A stretch of DNA of 64,000 bases from positions 91,237,204-91,301,203 of the forward strand of contig CM019069.1 in assembly GCA_009667805.1 (NCBI GenBank). Reading direction: 5' to 3'. Below are positions 13,205-25,349 of this stretch, piece by piece. The notes under the pieces are model-generated. The model ran no database searches and had not been told where the DNA came from. It saw nothing but the letters and a program-made list of their open reading frames with translations. Source of the DNA: Leptobrachium leishanense (taxonomy: Eukaryota > Chordata > Amphibia > Anura > Megophryidae). Within the stretch, counting starts at the first letter, position 1. Each line of letters opens with the position of its first letter. The position numbers were made by a program, and so were the translations under genes.

Positions 13205-14110
13205 AGACGAGGAGACTGTAGGCGTAGTGGTAATTGAGGTCTCTGGAGCAGATGAGGAGACGGTATATGCTGTGGTACGCTGAGGTCTTTGGAGCAGGTG
13301 AGGAGACTGTAGATATTGCAGTACGCTGAGGTCTGGAGCAGGTGAGGATACCGTATGCGCCGCGATATGCTGAGGTCTTGGAGCAGGTGAGGAGGCTGTA
13401 GATGCCGCGGTATGCTGAGGCCTTTGAAGCAGATGTGGATACTGTATGTGCCGCGATATGCTGAGGTCTTGGAGCAGGTGAGGAGACTGTAGAGGCTGCG
13501 ATACGCTGAGGTCTTGGAGTGGGTGAGGAGGCTGTAGATGCCGCGGTACGCTGAGGCCTTTGAAGCAGATGTGGATACTGTATGTGCCGCGATATGCTGA
13601 GGTCTTGGAGCAGGTGAGGAGACTGTAGATGCCGCGGTACGCTGAGGCCTTTGAAGCAGATGTGGATACTGTATGTGCCGCGATATGCTGAGGTCTTGGA
13701 GCAGGTGAGGAGACTGTAGAGGCTGCGATACGCTGAGGTCTTGGAGTGGGTGAGGAGGCTGTAGATGCCGCGGTACGCTGAGGCCTTTGAAGCAGATGTG
13801 GATACTGTATGTGCCGCGATATGCTGAGGTCTTGGAGCAGGTGAGGAGACTGTAGATGCCGCGGTACGCTGAGGCCTTTGAAGCAGATGTGGATACTGTA
13901 TGTGCCGCGATATGCTGAGGTCTTTGGAGCAGGCGAGGAGACTGTAGATGCTGCGGTATACTGAGATCTCGGAGCAGATGAGGAGACTGTAGATGCTGCG
14001 ATATGCTGAGGTCTTTGGAGCCGATGAGGAGACTGTAGATGCTGCGATATACTGAGGTCTTTGGAGCCGATGAGGAGACTGTAGATGCTGCGATATACTG
14101 AGGCCCAAGA
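13205..14110. repeat. 45-46-bp minisatellite inside solo LTR, about 20 copies
   Basis: Unit of the form gaggtcttggagcaggtgag + gagactgtagatgccgcggt + acgct. It alternates with a diverged version (gaggcctttgaagcagatgt...). Several two-unit and longer blocks repeat, giving a higher-order pattern. Because stops are rare in the unit, a 371-codon frame stays open on the minus strand across it. I regard that frame as a by-product of the repeat, not a gene. Confidence 0.85.
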
Positions 14111-14229
14111 GCTGGCGAAGAGACTGAGAACGCTGCGGTATGCTTAGGGAGAGATAGCTATACACAAGGCAGAGTGTATACAGTTCGAGTAGCAAACTCA
14201 ATAATTGGGCGACACTCACAGTCCCGCGG

Positions 14230-14366
14230 TTTCTTTTAAGCAGGTCCCGCCTTGTCTCAGTATCTGGCGTCTGACGTCATCTCTCGGCGCCGCAGACACC
14301 TCACCTTTTCCCATAGTCTTCTTCGATGTGACGCGCCTGCGTGTGCCGGCTGTTGCCTAGCAACGA
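14230..14366 (-). promoter_or_regulatory. predicted LTR promoter with CRE and X-box motifs
   Basis: Read on the minus strand from the LTR end: a near-perfect RFX X-box palindrome GTTGCTAGGCAAC (14352-14364), a perfect CRE TGACGTCA (14272-14279), then a TATA-like CTTAAAAG near 14240-14233. The order and spacing fit a U3 promoter driving transcription leftwards into the minisatellite. Function is inferred from motif matches only. Confidence 0.5.
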
Positions 14367-14547
14367 GGCGTTGGGGAGCAAACCGCGGCGACAACGCCGA
14401 CTGTTAGCAGGTTGTAGTGATGGTGTAGATGGCATCATGAACGGTTTTAGCGACGATCAGACGACAGCAAGGGGCGATCCTGACACAAGCTCTAATAAAT
14501 TTCACAATTATGAATATGTTTTCTTTGTACCTTCAGGTTCGTTGGGT

Positions 14548-14688
14548 CGATTCACTGCACTTTGGGGACCCAGCGGTGAATACCGAATTCACCGCAGGGT
14601 CGGTGAATTGAGCTCACAGAAGTGCGACAAACGGAAGAGCACCGAAATGTTGGTGACATTTCAGTGTTCTCTGAATAACCTTCTAAAT
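14548..14688. mobile_element. fragment of TA-type MITE (GGTTATTCAGAGAG family)
   Basis: Contains 'gcactttggggacccagcgg', 'gaattcaccgcagggtcgg' and ends TTCTCTGAATAACCTTCT, the family right end. Only this end is present. Confidence 0.55.
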
Positions 14689-14690
14689 GT

Positions 14691-15239
14691 ATCAATGCTA
14701 GGATATGTCTAACTGCCTCTGGCCAACAATTTCAGTTGGGTAACCTCTATGTTAGGTGGCATAAATCTATAGTCGACAGACATTATTGGGTTTTATGGTC
14801 TTTATTGTATACTTTACATGTAAGCAGTCATAAGCAGGGGCCAAGTCAAAGAAGAACATATGGGATTGCAGTTCCTCCACTATGTTTGCAGGGCAAATGG
14901 AGTTCCCTTTGGTCCTACACACTTTAAAACTTTTATTTAAGTGTTCCATCGGGTATTTTCTTGTTAAATCGCAATAAATATATTTTTTATCATACATGTT
15001 TCCTTAAACTCAGGTATATAACATTAAAACATTGATATCAAACTTGCGTGTGGGTATTAGGTTAAGTGAGGTCAATTGGTCAAGTGAGACATTTTGGTGA
15101 GTTCCTATACTAGAATTGAAAATAATTGCCTATTATCCTGATAAGTAATTGTACCAAACCACGAGAGTCAAATGTGCTACGGGAATGCTCATTCTTTCTT
15201 TATCCATTCATTATTTTGATTGGCTATTATTTTCACTTT
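14691..15239. other. no feature seen
   Basis: AT-rich sequence without recognised repeats or coding similarity. Confidence 0.4.
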
Positions 15240-15475
15240 AATTATTATTATCTTTTATTTATAAAGCGCCAGCATATTCCGTAGCGCTGTACAATGGGGC
15301 AGCACAAACATGAGACATACATGATAAATAAGGAAAAGACAACCCTGCACAAAGGATAGCTTGTCTAGAAAGTACAGCACTTTAACCAAGTGCTCAGCCA
15401 GACATCCCGTGAGCTTACAATCTAAGGGACAGGGTAAGTGAAACAGATGGGAGCAGAGGGAAGGTGAAGCTGGTT
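15240..15475 (-). mobile_element. dispersed SINE-like repeat, reverse orientation
   Basis: On the minus strand it ends 'gtacagcgctacggaat', 'atgctggcgctttataaata' and then TAA/ATA-rich sequence. The same tail occurs in forward orientation at 63640-63690. No pol III boxes were identified here, so it may be a tail fragment. Confidence 0.5.
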
Positions 15476-16503
15476 GCTATAAGAAATGTTGTGACGGTTG
15501 AATGGGAAGAACCAGAAGGTAATTAGCGAGAGAAGTGGAAACAGCTGTAAAGGAGCCCTTAAATTATGGACCGGGCCTGGGTGGGCGGGTGGATGGGGAG
15601 GGTGGGAGGGACTGCAGAGTGGAGAATCTTGGGTCTGTGATGGTCAATGTGCTGCAAAATAGAATGGAAATTTGCTAAGTGTGCCCTTAAAAACTACACA
15701 GCAGGAGGGGGAAGGAGGAGGAGCAGGAAGAGTGGGGAAGGGTGAGAAGCAGCGGTAAAGACCAGGTAGAAAAGTTTTATATAAGTAAAATGGAGTGAAC
15801 ATTGAACCAAGGAATCAGCCAGAAATTAATACATTTAAAAATAAAGTACAGTTGCAAGAATGGGGTTCTTTGAGGATATTCTAATATTTTTTTTAAATGT
15901 ATCTAAATCAGTTACAGGTATGTAAAGTATTAATTAAAAGTGGTGGGGATGGCAAAGGACCAAAGTGTATCCTTCCAGGCTCACTCCCAGGAGTCCAGGG
16001 GACAGTAGGAGTAGGGATGAGCTGCTCGGGTTCGGACGGTTCGGAGTTCGACCCGAACTTTGGCAGTTCGAAAGTTTGCGAATTTCAAACTTTTTGGGCG
16101 TGTTCGGTTCGGGTTCGAAAAAAAAAAAAATGTGAAAAAAATATAGAAAAAAAAGTATAGAAAATGCTTAAAAAATACTAAAAAATCTAGAAATAAAGAC
16201 TCTTTACTGCAGAATATTATAAGCAACGGTTTATTAGATATTGAATTAAAAACTAATGTATACTTGGAAAGATTATCAACTCTAAATGACCTCTGTTCAC
16301 AAATGGGCATAACACCAGGTGTTTTTAGTCTGGTAATCAATTTGATACATTGTACAATATACTGAGGGTGGGGTGGTGTCTGGTGTCTGCTTCTGATTGA
16401 GATTTGAGAATTAATTTCCCTAAAACATCCTAATATGCTGCATTTAACTGGTGTTTGAAAAAAAATCTAAAGCAATGTTATTTTTCACCTTGGGATTAAA
16501 CAT

Positions 16504-16680
16504 TCACAGGGTTATTCAGAGAGTGGTGAAAAGCAGGAGAATAACTGGAGAAGTGAAAATTCTAGGTCAAAATATCCAAACCAGAAAACTTCTCCCATTT
16601 ATCTCACTTTCCAAATCGGCTATTTGGTCTAGATTGTTCTCTTCTCTTGCCAGTTCTCCTGGCTTTCACCTCTCTTTCAG
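16504..16680. mobile_element. palindromic MITE nested in the hAT element
   Basis: Starts CAGGGTTATTCAGAGAGTGG and carries the same arms ('attctaggtcaaaat', 'cccatttatctcactttcc') as the unit at 1531-1712. Confidence 0.7.
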
Positions 16681-17097
16681 GGTTGTTCAGAGAAAGCTCA
16701 CGGGACCGTCAAAAAGTGCGTCCGAACGCATTGCTGTATTTTTTTCACAGATTGCGCGAAAACGGTCATACGATGCGCTTTTTTGTGCGTGATTTTTTAC
16801 GGATCCAAACCAGGAAACTTTGGGTGTCTGGACGTTATGTTGGCCGGACATGAGCAGGGTCTGACGTCTCCAAATCACGCACACACGCCGCTAGTGGACG
16901 CAGCGCACTCTGTACGTCCGTACTAGCGGTTCTGCGTTCTCTAAAAAATGCGTTCATTTTCCACTTGCGTTGCGCAGCCGGACTTTCGTGCGACCGTACT
17001 TCGTATATTGGCCGTCATTGCCCGTCATTTGCTGCTAGTGTGGCCGTGATTAAGTGCGCCTAAACGCACGTTAAAAATTCGCTAGTCTGACCCTAGC

Positions 17098-17350
17098 CTA
17101 AATGGGAGAATTTTTCTGGTTTGGCTATTTTGACCTAGAATTTTCCATTCTCCAGTCATTCTCCTGCTCTTCACCTCTCTCTGAATAACCCTGACAGGGT
17201 TATTCAGAGAAAGGTGAAACTCAGGAGAATGACTGGAGAATGGAAAATTCTAGGTCAAAATAGCCAAACCAGAAAAATTCTCCCATTTATCTCACTTTCC
17301 AAATCGGCTATTTGGTCTAGAAGTTTCCATTCTCCTGCTTTTCACTGCTA
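17098..17350. mobile_element. two partial palindromic MITE copies back to back
   Basis: One copy ends CTCTCTGAATAACCCTGA near 17193 and the next begins at once with CAGGGTTATTCAGAGAAAGG. Both carry the family arms. The second is truncated near 17350. Confidence 0.65.
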
Positions 17351-17859
17351 AAAAATCAGTAAACTTTTTCTGCGCGTCCGAAAATGTCTCCTCTTTTCAT
17401 ACAGACTGCCGCCCCAAGCAGTTGTTTATGGATAGATTAAAGGAAAAGCATTTACCGTCATTTGAAATGTCATTTTTTGGTTTTTACATATTTTTATACA
17501 TCCTAGAAATCCGCCACTTCATGGGCAGGTTATGGGGACCACCTAGGCACGATATTTGAAGGAATTTTTCATTTTTATTTTTAACCCTTATTTCATGGAA
17601 AACTCACTGTCCCTTTAAAAACGTTTTTTTTTTTACTTTTTGTCCTTGTTTCCTGTCCCCCAGGGCACTACCCGGACCCCCATACACCTTTTATGGCAAA
17701 TATATAGCATTTATGCCCTCTTGGAGGGCACTCTAAAAAAACGAATTTTCAGCCCCATTGACTTGCATGGGGGTTCGGGTTCGGGTTCGGACCCGAACAA
17801 ATGGGAAGTTCGGGCTCGAACCGAACTCAGGGTATGTTCGGCTCATCCCTAAGTAGGAG

Positions 17860-19962
17860 GCCATAGAAGTGTACAGGTCACAAGACCGGGGCACTCGAGG
17901 GCCAGGTATGGTGGGCAGAGCCATAACAGGTTAAGCAAAGAATGATTTATATCCATAATAAGCTGGGTACTTGTTACATTGTAATGTCACGTTACAGTTA
18001 GTATTTCCCCCGTGTGATAAAATCTTATTAGCAGAGTTTTAGGCTCCTCATTAATAGATGACTGATAGCATAATTCACACTTACAAATTATTTAGTTACA
18101 TGGCATTTCTGTGTATACAGTTCTGTTCCACTCTTTTTTGGTTATCAGTAGGACAGCATTACTTCAGGTGAGTCTTACCTTAATAAAATTGTAATTTATA
18201 TTTATCAAAGAGCAGTAGTAGAGTGAATTCCTCATTATTACTAAAAATATGGAAAAACATCCCACAAACAAATATTACAATATATGATGCCACACCCCGT
18301 GATCACACCCCTTTATACAAGGGCACTGATTTCATTTAAAATAAGTCCTGAGCTCTTTAAACAAAGACTCGTACATTTTGTAAGAACCACTTTGATCAAA
18401 CACCATTATTTGATAAATTTCTTCAATATGACTATCTTACTTTGTTAAAAAAGACAACAAGTTATGCCTGTGGCCGTAATGAAAAACCAAGATAAATCTA
18501 ATTTAAGGATTTACATTTTTGTACATAAAATTCCATAGGATTATATTATCTTATGTTATTATGCATGTATCATATCACAGCAGTTAATATGCTCATACAG
18601 TATATGTCACATATTAGAACACCTGGTTCTCTTGATTAAAATATGGTGTAAATGTTGTTTAATTGAATCTGGTCATTAACACAGCGTCAAGCTTTCTCCT
18701 CCTAAAGGCTTCACACTGTAGTTGGAAATTAGCCCTGCCTCCCACCAGCATGGGACTAGTACATGTTGTCACTTGAAGTTCTAAAAATTATATATATATA
18801 CAGTATACACACACATATTTTGGTTACCCAGTGAGAATAAGGTTCAGGTGTTAAGAAATAGTACAGAGTAGTCTGTTAATGCTGAATATGGCAATGCTTC
18901 ATTAAATTTTCCAAGATGGACAAGATCTATTTTATATATTATTATTATTTTTTTGGCTCAGCTATTCATTCCAGAAGATACTTTGACTGGAAGCAGATGG
19001 TGCATCTGCTACCTGGATCCCTGAGGTTTGCAAAGTGCAGCAGATATACCTCTCGTTTCCAAGAATTAATTGTTTGAAAACTCAGTGACACAAGGGCCAG
19101 CAAACACCAGCTTCTTCTATTAGATGTTCTAAATACTTTCAGAATAACAAAGAATTGTCATTTTATCATTTAAATAGAAAAATAGTGAAAAGCTGCAGAA
19201 TATGAATTAATACACAACACATTTTGACATGAAGGAGACACCTTCTATGTTCTGGACAGCGTATCTGATAAGCAGTATGATAGCAATATATGCCACTGGG
19301 TGGCTTTTGAGCTCTTGTTTAGTGATACATTTATTTTATGTATTCATTTTCTTCTTAACTCCTAGAGAGGGGTGTATAGAGGTATGGTGCTAACCTAGGC
19401 ATTACAGATACTGCCTCCCCTACCCGATAACAAATCAATACACATGATCTAACAAGGGACTGAATGAGTGTGTTAATTGCATACATGGAGTATTTTTAAG
19501 TTCCTCCTCTTCACCTTCTGTCATTCAGTAAGTATTACAAAATGCAGCTCCCTCCTCCAATTTGCCACGCAGACCTAGAACACTGTTGTGGATGAGCATT
19601 CAGGTTGCAAAAATATCATCTGTGTAGCACCCTCACCACCTGATGAGGGAAGATATTAATGTTAAATTAAATACAGGACATGAAGTTGCTGCTTCACTGT
19701 CAGAGTCTCTTCATCACTGACTATAAGTAAAACATTCAACTTGGGTTAAATAAGTCAGCTGAGCACAAACATGAGTCACAGAGCATTGTTTCACTGCTTA
19801 AATATGCATGTTAGTACTGTCAGACATTTAAATTCTGCTTTATGAACCAATACATTCTTGTTAACCGATATATTTTTTAACGTATAAATGCTATTCGACA
19901 CAATCTGAGTTTGAATACAGGTGAGCATATGAACGTCTGCCTAACTAATTATTTTAACACTT
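17860..19962. other. intronic sequence, no feature seen
   Basis: AT-rich sequence with a short TA/CA microsatellite near 18787-18815. No exon, RNA gene or transposon termini recognised. Confidence 0.4.
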
Positions 19963-20210
19963 TTAACCCCTTAGTGACCGGGCGGTTTTACACAAATCCG
20001 TCCTTTAGTGACCGCTGCTGTTTTTACGTTTCTGCGCTGTTAGGACAAATTAGGACAAATTTTCCTCTTACTCGTTTATGCAACCTACACATATTTTACA
20101 CTGTTTTTCTCGTCATTAAATGGACTTTATAAAGATACCATTTTTTTCATCATTTCATTTTTTTGAACGCAATTTAAGAATACATGTACTGTGAACTTTA
20201 AGGTTTACTG

Positions 20211-21790
20211 CCAAAAAGCACCCCAAAATATGTTCAGCAACATCTTCTGAGTAAATTGATACTACCCATGTATAGGTATGTTGGGTCATTTGGGGGCTAA
20301 TAGGCCTTATTTGGGGGGTGCGCATTTCAGTTTTCCAACTTGGAATTTTCACATTTCGTCATCATGCACCCATGTCCTATTTGGGACATTTTTGAAGCCG
20401 GCCAAAGTAATTTACCCCATCAAACCATATATTTTTAGAAAGGGCACACCCTAGGGTGCTTCAAAGAGTTGTATTTTAACACTTTCCATGCACTAGCTCT
20501 ATGTCAAACTTTCAGGTAGTCACTTTTTGTGTTATTTTTTCACACACATTGTACTTTAGGCGTGAATTGTCAAATCCAGTTACCAAAAAACACCCCAAAA
20601 TATGTTCAGCAACATCTTCTGAGTAAATTGATACCACCCATGTATAGGTATGTCGGGTCATTTGGGGGCTAATAGGCCTTATTTGGGGGGTGCGCATTTC
20701 AGTTTTCCAACTTGGAATTTTCACATTTCGTCATCATGCACCCATGTCCTATTTGGGACATTTTTGAAGCCGGCCAAAGTAAATTACCCCCATCAAACCA
20801 TATATTTTTAGAAAGGGCACACCCTAGGGTGCTTCAAAGAGTTGTATTTTAACACTTTCCATGCACTAGCTCTATGTCAAACTTTCAGGTAGTCACTTTT
20901 TGTGTTATTTTTTCACACACATTGTACTTTAGGCGTGAATTGTCAAATCCAGTTATGGTTACTGCCAAAAAACACCCCAAAATATGTTCAGCAACATCTT
21001 CTGAGTAAATTGATACCACCCATGTATAGGTATGTCGGGTCATTTGGGGGCTAATAGGCCTTATTTGGGGGGTGCGCATTTCAGTTTTCCAAATTGGAAT
21101 TTTCACATTTCGTCATCATGCACCCATGTCCTATTTGGGAGATTTTTGAAGCCGGCCAAAGTAAATTACCCCATCAAACCATATATTTTTAGAAAGGGCA
21201 CACCCTAGGGTGCTTCAAAGTGTTGTATTTTAACACTTTCCATGCACTAGCTCTATGTAAAACTTTCAGGTAGTCACTTTTTGTGTTATTTTTTCACACA
21301 CATTGTACTTTAGGCGTGAATTGTCACATCCAGTTATGGGTTACTGCTAAAAAACACCCCAAAATATGTTCAGCAACATCTTCTGAGTAAATTGATACCA
21401 CCCATGTATAGGTATGTCGGGTCATTGGGGGCTAATAGGCCTTATTTGGGGGGTGCGCATTTCAGTTTTCCAACTTGGAATTTTCACATTTCGTCATCAT
21501 GCACCCATGTCCTATTTGGACATTTTTGAAGCCGGCCAAAGTAATTTACCCCATCAAACCATATATTTTTAGAAAGGGCACACCCTAGGGTGCTTCAAAG
21601 AGTTGTATTTTAACACTTTCCATGCACTAGCTCTATGTCAAACTTTCAGGTAGTCACTTTTTGTGTTATTTTTTCACACACATTGTACTTTAGGCGTGAA
21701 TTGTCAAATCCAGTTATGGGTTACTGCCAAAAACCACCCCAAAATATGTTCAGCAGCATCTTCTGAGTAAAGTGATACCACCCATATATA
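20211..21790. repeat. 381-bp tandem array inside the piggyBac element, about 4 copies
   Basis: Copies begin with 'ccaaaaaacaccccaaaata' near 20211, 20583, 20965, 21346 and 21727 (spacings 372, 382, 381, 381) and are nearly identical. In three copies the minus strand encodes almost the same 46-residue peptide (MKIPSWKTEMRTPQIRPISP...). With no start context and no known homology I do not call it a gene. The array lies between the left terminus and the transposase 3' end. Confidence 0.9.
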
Positions 21791-22070
21791 GATTTGTTCT
21801 GTTGTTTTTGGGGTGCTACGCCAATCTTTGACATGTGCTTGTCAATTTTCTAATTTGACATACAGTATCTTCTTTGCTTATCTTCTTTTTAGGGGCCTTT
21901 TTACATACCCCAGTTTTATGAACGTGCATATATTTGGTAAGCTAACACCCCAAAGTATTGTAAATGTAGTGTTTTTATGCTATGGATGCAACCGTTTGCT
22001 CCAAACAAATTGGATACTGTTTGGTGGTCATTTTTCATTTTCACACCCACATCAGTTTTGGACTGTGATT

Positions 22071-22930
22071 TAGGAGACACTGTTGTTTGTTACTGCATGA
22101 AAACTCTCCAGGTTGTTTTCTGCAAGGTCTCCTGAGTACACCCATGCCCCCCATGCATAGGTTTGCCAGGATTTTGGGAAGGTTCAAATACAATTTTTAT
22201 GACTTTGTCATTGGAGTTGAAATTGAGATTATTTCTTCAGCTAGGCCTATCTTTGGTTTTGGGTCTACCGCATACCCCAGTTTGAATTATTGCCAGAAAA
22301 TTGTTTATATTTGTTATGTTGACACCCCAAGGTATTGCATATGGAGTGCTTTGATGCCATGGATGCAACGGTTTTAGCCAAAACATTTGAGAAGGTGTGT
22401 GGTGTAATTTTTCAATTTTCAGATTTTTACACCCACATTAGATTTGGACTGTGATTTAGGAGACACTGTTGTTTGTTACTGCATGAAAACTCTCCAGGTT
22501 GTTTTCTGCAAGGTCTCCTGAGTACACCCATGCCCCCCATGCATAGGTTTGCCAGGATTTTGGGAAGGTTCAAATACAATTTTTATGACTTTGTCATTGG
22601 AGCTGAAATTGAGATTATTTCTTCAGCTAGGCCTATCTTTGGTTTTGGGTCTACCGCATACCCCAGTTTGAATTATTGCCAGAAAATTGTTTATATTTGT
22701 TATGTTGACACCCCAAGGTATTGCATATGGAGTGCTTTGATGCCATGGATACAACGGTTTTAGCCCAAAACATTTGAGAAGGTGTGTGGTGTAATTTTTC
22801 AATTTTCAGATTTTTACGCCCACATTAGATTTGGACTGTGATTTAGGAGACACTGTTGTTTGTTACTGCATGAAAACTCTCCAGGTTGTTTTCTGCAAGG
22901 TCTCCTGAGTACACCCATGCCCCCCATGCA
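22071..22930. repeat. 386-bp tandem array inside the piggyBac element, about 2.2 copies
   Basis: Copies start with 'taggagacactgttgtttgt' at 22071, about 22457 and 22844, so the period is 386-387 bp. The two full copies are almost identical. Flanking sequence (21800-22070) looks like a more diverged relative. Confidence 0.9.
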
Positions 22931-23081
22931 TAGGTGTGCAAAGATTTTGGCAAAATACAGCACCAATTGTAGAACATAAAAATGTACGAATAAAATGTAA
23001 AAGTCTGGTGCAGTAAAAGAAAAAAAAAACTAAACTGAACTAACTAACTGGAGTGTGAGAAAAAATAGAAAGGAAAAAAAA

Positions 23082-24796
23082 TCACAGATCACGCACAGTG
23101 TGATATATCTTGAAACAGTCCCCAAGACACAGACCGGGTTGTCCAGGGCATTCTGGGCAGTAAAAGATTGTGTCTCTCCTCTGCCCCCTCTTGAAACACA
23201 CCCTGCACCTTTTTTGGGGTTTCTGTTTGCCCTCAGTAGGGGGGATTTTATAAATAAAATGCATAGCCCCAACTCTGTCCCCCATCACCGCCCGGGGAAC
23301 AGGTGCATCCTGGTACAAAAGCCCCGAAATGACCTGGAGCTGAAACTGTAAAAAGGACAGCGTCACTCCGGGGTTTGCCTTTTTGCAGAGCAAAAAGGCA
23401 TTGTGGGTTGCAATTTGCATCAGGTAAATTGCAACCTTTTTGTACCAGGCCCTTGACTTCCGCATAATCTGGTAGGGCTGGAGCAGCTGATCTGCCAGAT
23501 CAACCCCACCCATATGCCGGTTATAGGCTTTGATGCACACTGGCTTCCTGATGCGCTCAGCTCTGCCACGTACAGAGACCTCCACAGACCTCTCAGTGTG
23601 GATGGTGGATAGAAGGTATACATCCTTCTTGTCTCTGTACTTGACCGCCAACAGCTCCTCTTGGCGCAGAGCTGAGGTCTCCCCACTTTTTAACCGGGTG
23701 CGGACAAGCTGTGCTGGGAAACCTACGCGGTTCTTGCGAACAGTACCACATGCTGCTGTATCAAAACAATACAGCAGCTTGAACAAAGGGACACTCGCAT
23801 AAAAATTATCAACATACAAGTGGTACCCTTTGTTCATCAGGGGAAAAAGTAGGTCCCACACAATCTTGCCACTGGTTCCCATGTGTTCTGGGCAACCTGG
23901 AGGGTCAAAGCTACTATCCTTTCCCTCGTACACCCGGAAGGCCTGAGTATACCCACTCTCGCTGTCACAGAGCTTATACACCTTCACTCCATACCTGGAG
24001 CGTTTGGAAGGAATATACTGCTTGAATCCCAGCCTTCCCTTGTATTTCATTAGGGATTCATCCACGCAGATATTCCTTCCAGGTGTATAAGCCTCTGCAA
24101 ACCTGGCGGCGAAGTGGGTAATCAGGGGGCGGATTTTATACAGCCTGTCAAACTGGGGATGCTCTCTAGGAGGGCACAGGCTGTTGTCACTGAAGTGCAT
24201 GAAATGCAAAATGTTTTCATACCTTCTACGTGACATTGATTGGGGGTAAATGGGGGTAGAGCAGATGGGGCTACTGCTCCAGTAGGAGCGAATTGAGGGC
24301 TTCTTTATGATGCCCATCAGCATAGTAAGTGCCCAGAATTTCAGAAATTCTGGCACATCTAGCGGGGTCCATTGCTGCCTTGCCAAGTAGGAGTCTGGCT
24401 TCGCAGCACAATGCTGATGGGCATACAGATTTGATTGGGCCATGATGTGGCCCAACAAATCATCCCCATAAACACCTGCAAAAACTGTGTGGCGGTAAAT
24501 CCTGCAACATCAATATTGATGCCAGGATTTGCCGTGAAAGGAGGGATATCTGGCCTCTGGCGATGAGGCACTACCCACTCCTCAGCTGGAGCTGTGCGTC
24601 TCCTGCTGGCAGGTGGTGACCCAGGATCTGCATCAGAAACATCACTAGATACATCAGCCAGCGTAGATGATGTATCTAGCGACGTCTCTGAGCAGTTGGC
24701 GGGGACGAAATCAGGGTCAGAGTCTGACGCAGATGCCTCAGATTCTGACGCCAGGATGGCATATGCCTCCTCGGCGCTGTACACCCTCTCAGACAT
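23082..24796 (-). pseudogene. piggyBac transposase (PGBD-like), one frameshift
   Basis: Cut-and-paste transposase for TTAA sites. The N-terminal frame starts at 24796 with MSERVYSAEEAYAIL and an acidic Ser/Asp-rich tail, and runs about 109 residues. A one-base shift near 24465-24475, inside FLQVF/GDDLL, moves the reading into the next frame, which is open from there to the stop at 23082. The catalytic triad is intact: Asp in ICVDESLMKYKG, Asp in YHLYVDNFYAS, and Asp in HMGGVDLADQ, with spacings of 84 and 103 residues as usual for the family. A C-terminal cysteine-rich zinc domain (CRVCFKRGQ...FYCPECPG...CLGDCF) is complete. The joined length of about 570-575 residues is normal. One lesion only; a sequencing error or short intron (TTTTTGCAG lies at the junction) remains possible. 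Confidence 0.92.
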
Positions 24797-25349
24797 TATA
24801 TATAATAGATTATAAAATTTTATAATTATTATATATAATAAGCGGATTGTTGGTTCTTAGAAGAACCGTTGGGTTTCACAAGAAAATACAAATAAACACC
24901 TAAATCTCTCTAAATCACTCTAAACCTGCCTCAATTCTTCTAAATCTCCCTAAAATCTCTCTAAATTTGCCTCAATTTTTCTAATCTCACTAAAATCTCT
25001 CTAAATCTGCCTCAATTTTTCTAATCTCACTAAAATCTCTAACCTGTCAAATCTGATCTCTCGCTCACCAAAACACAAGTGAGGAGAGGGAGGGAGAATC
25101 ACAGAGGTCAGAGCCAATATTTACAAAATATTGACCTGACCTGACAAATTAGAAATTTTATTTTGATTTTTTTTTACTTCTGATTGGATGTTGCTAGCCT
25201 GCCTCTCTGATGAGGCAGGCTAGGAACATCCCACTCAGCCCCAAGATGACCCTGCCCTTAGAAGGGCAGCGCCATCTTGGCTGTCAGTTTATTTTATTCA
25301 TTTTTATTGATTTTTATTTTACTTTTTTTTACTTTTTTTACACTTTTTT

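Larger units (their letters stand above)
12903..14485 (-). mobile_element. solo LTR with internal minisatellite, 1583 bp
   Basis: Starts TGTCACG and ends CCTGACA. It is flanked by the 5-bp target duplication CAAGC (12898-12902 and 14486-14490), which proves integrase-type insertion. The centre is a tandem array (13205-14110). The region next to the right end is GC-rich and promoter-like on the minus strand. The layout (TGTCAnG...CCTGACA, over 1.5 kb, array in the middle, promoter near one end) parallels the LTRs of the element at 26963-32659, although the array units are unrelated in sequence. Orientation is inferred from the promoter-like motifs. Confidence 0.85.
16012..17851. mobile_element. 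non-autonomous hAT element, 1840 bp
   Basis: Terminal inverted repeats TAGGGATGAGC / GCTCATCCCTA are flanked by a perfect 8-bp target duplication AGTAGGAG (16004-16011 and 17852-17859), the hAT signature. Both ends are rich in 'gttcgggttcgg'-type repeats. No transposase similarity was found inside. The middle is occupied by palindromic MITE copies and a CG-rich block (about 16690-17098). Confidence 0.88.

Noticed and set aside
13104..14219. 371-codon minus-strand frame
   Set aside because: It is mostly translation of the 45-46-bp minisatellite in a solo LTR, with no recognisable domain.
16012..17851. hAT transposase gene in the 1840-bp element
   Set aside because: No dimerisation-domain or zinc-finger BED motif found; the interior is MITEs and low-similarity DNA.
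23055..23802. Plus-strand frames over the piggyBac transposase
   Set aside because: They are shadows of the minus-strand gene and show no domain of their own.
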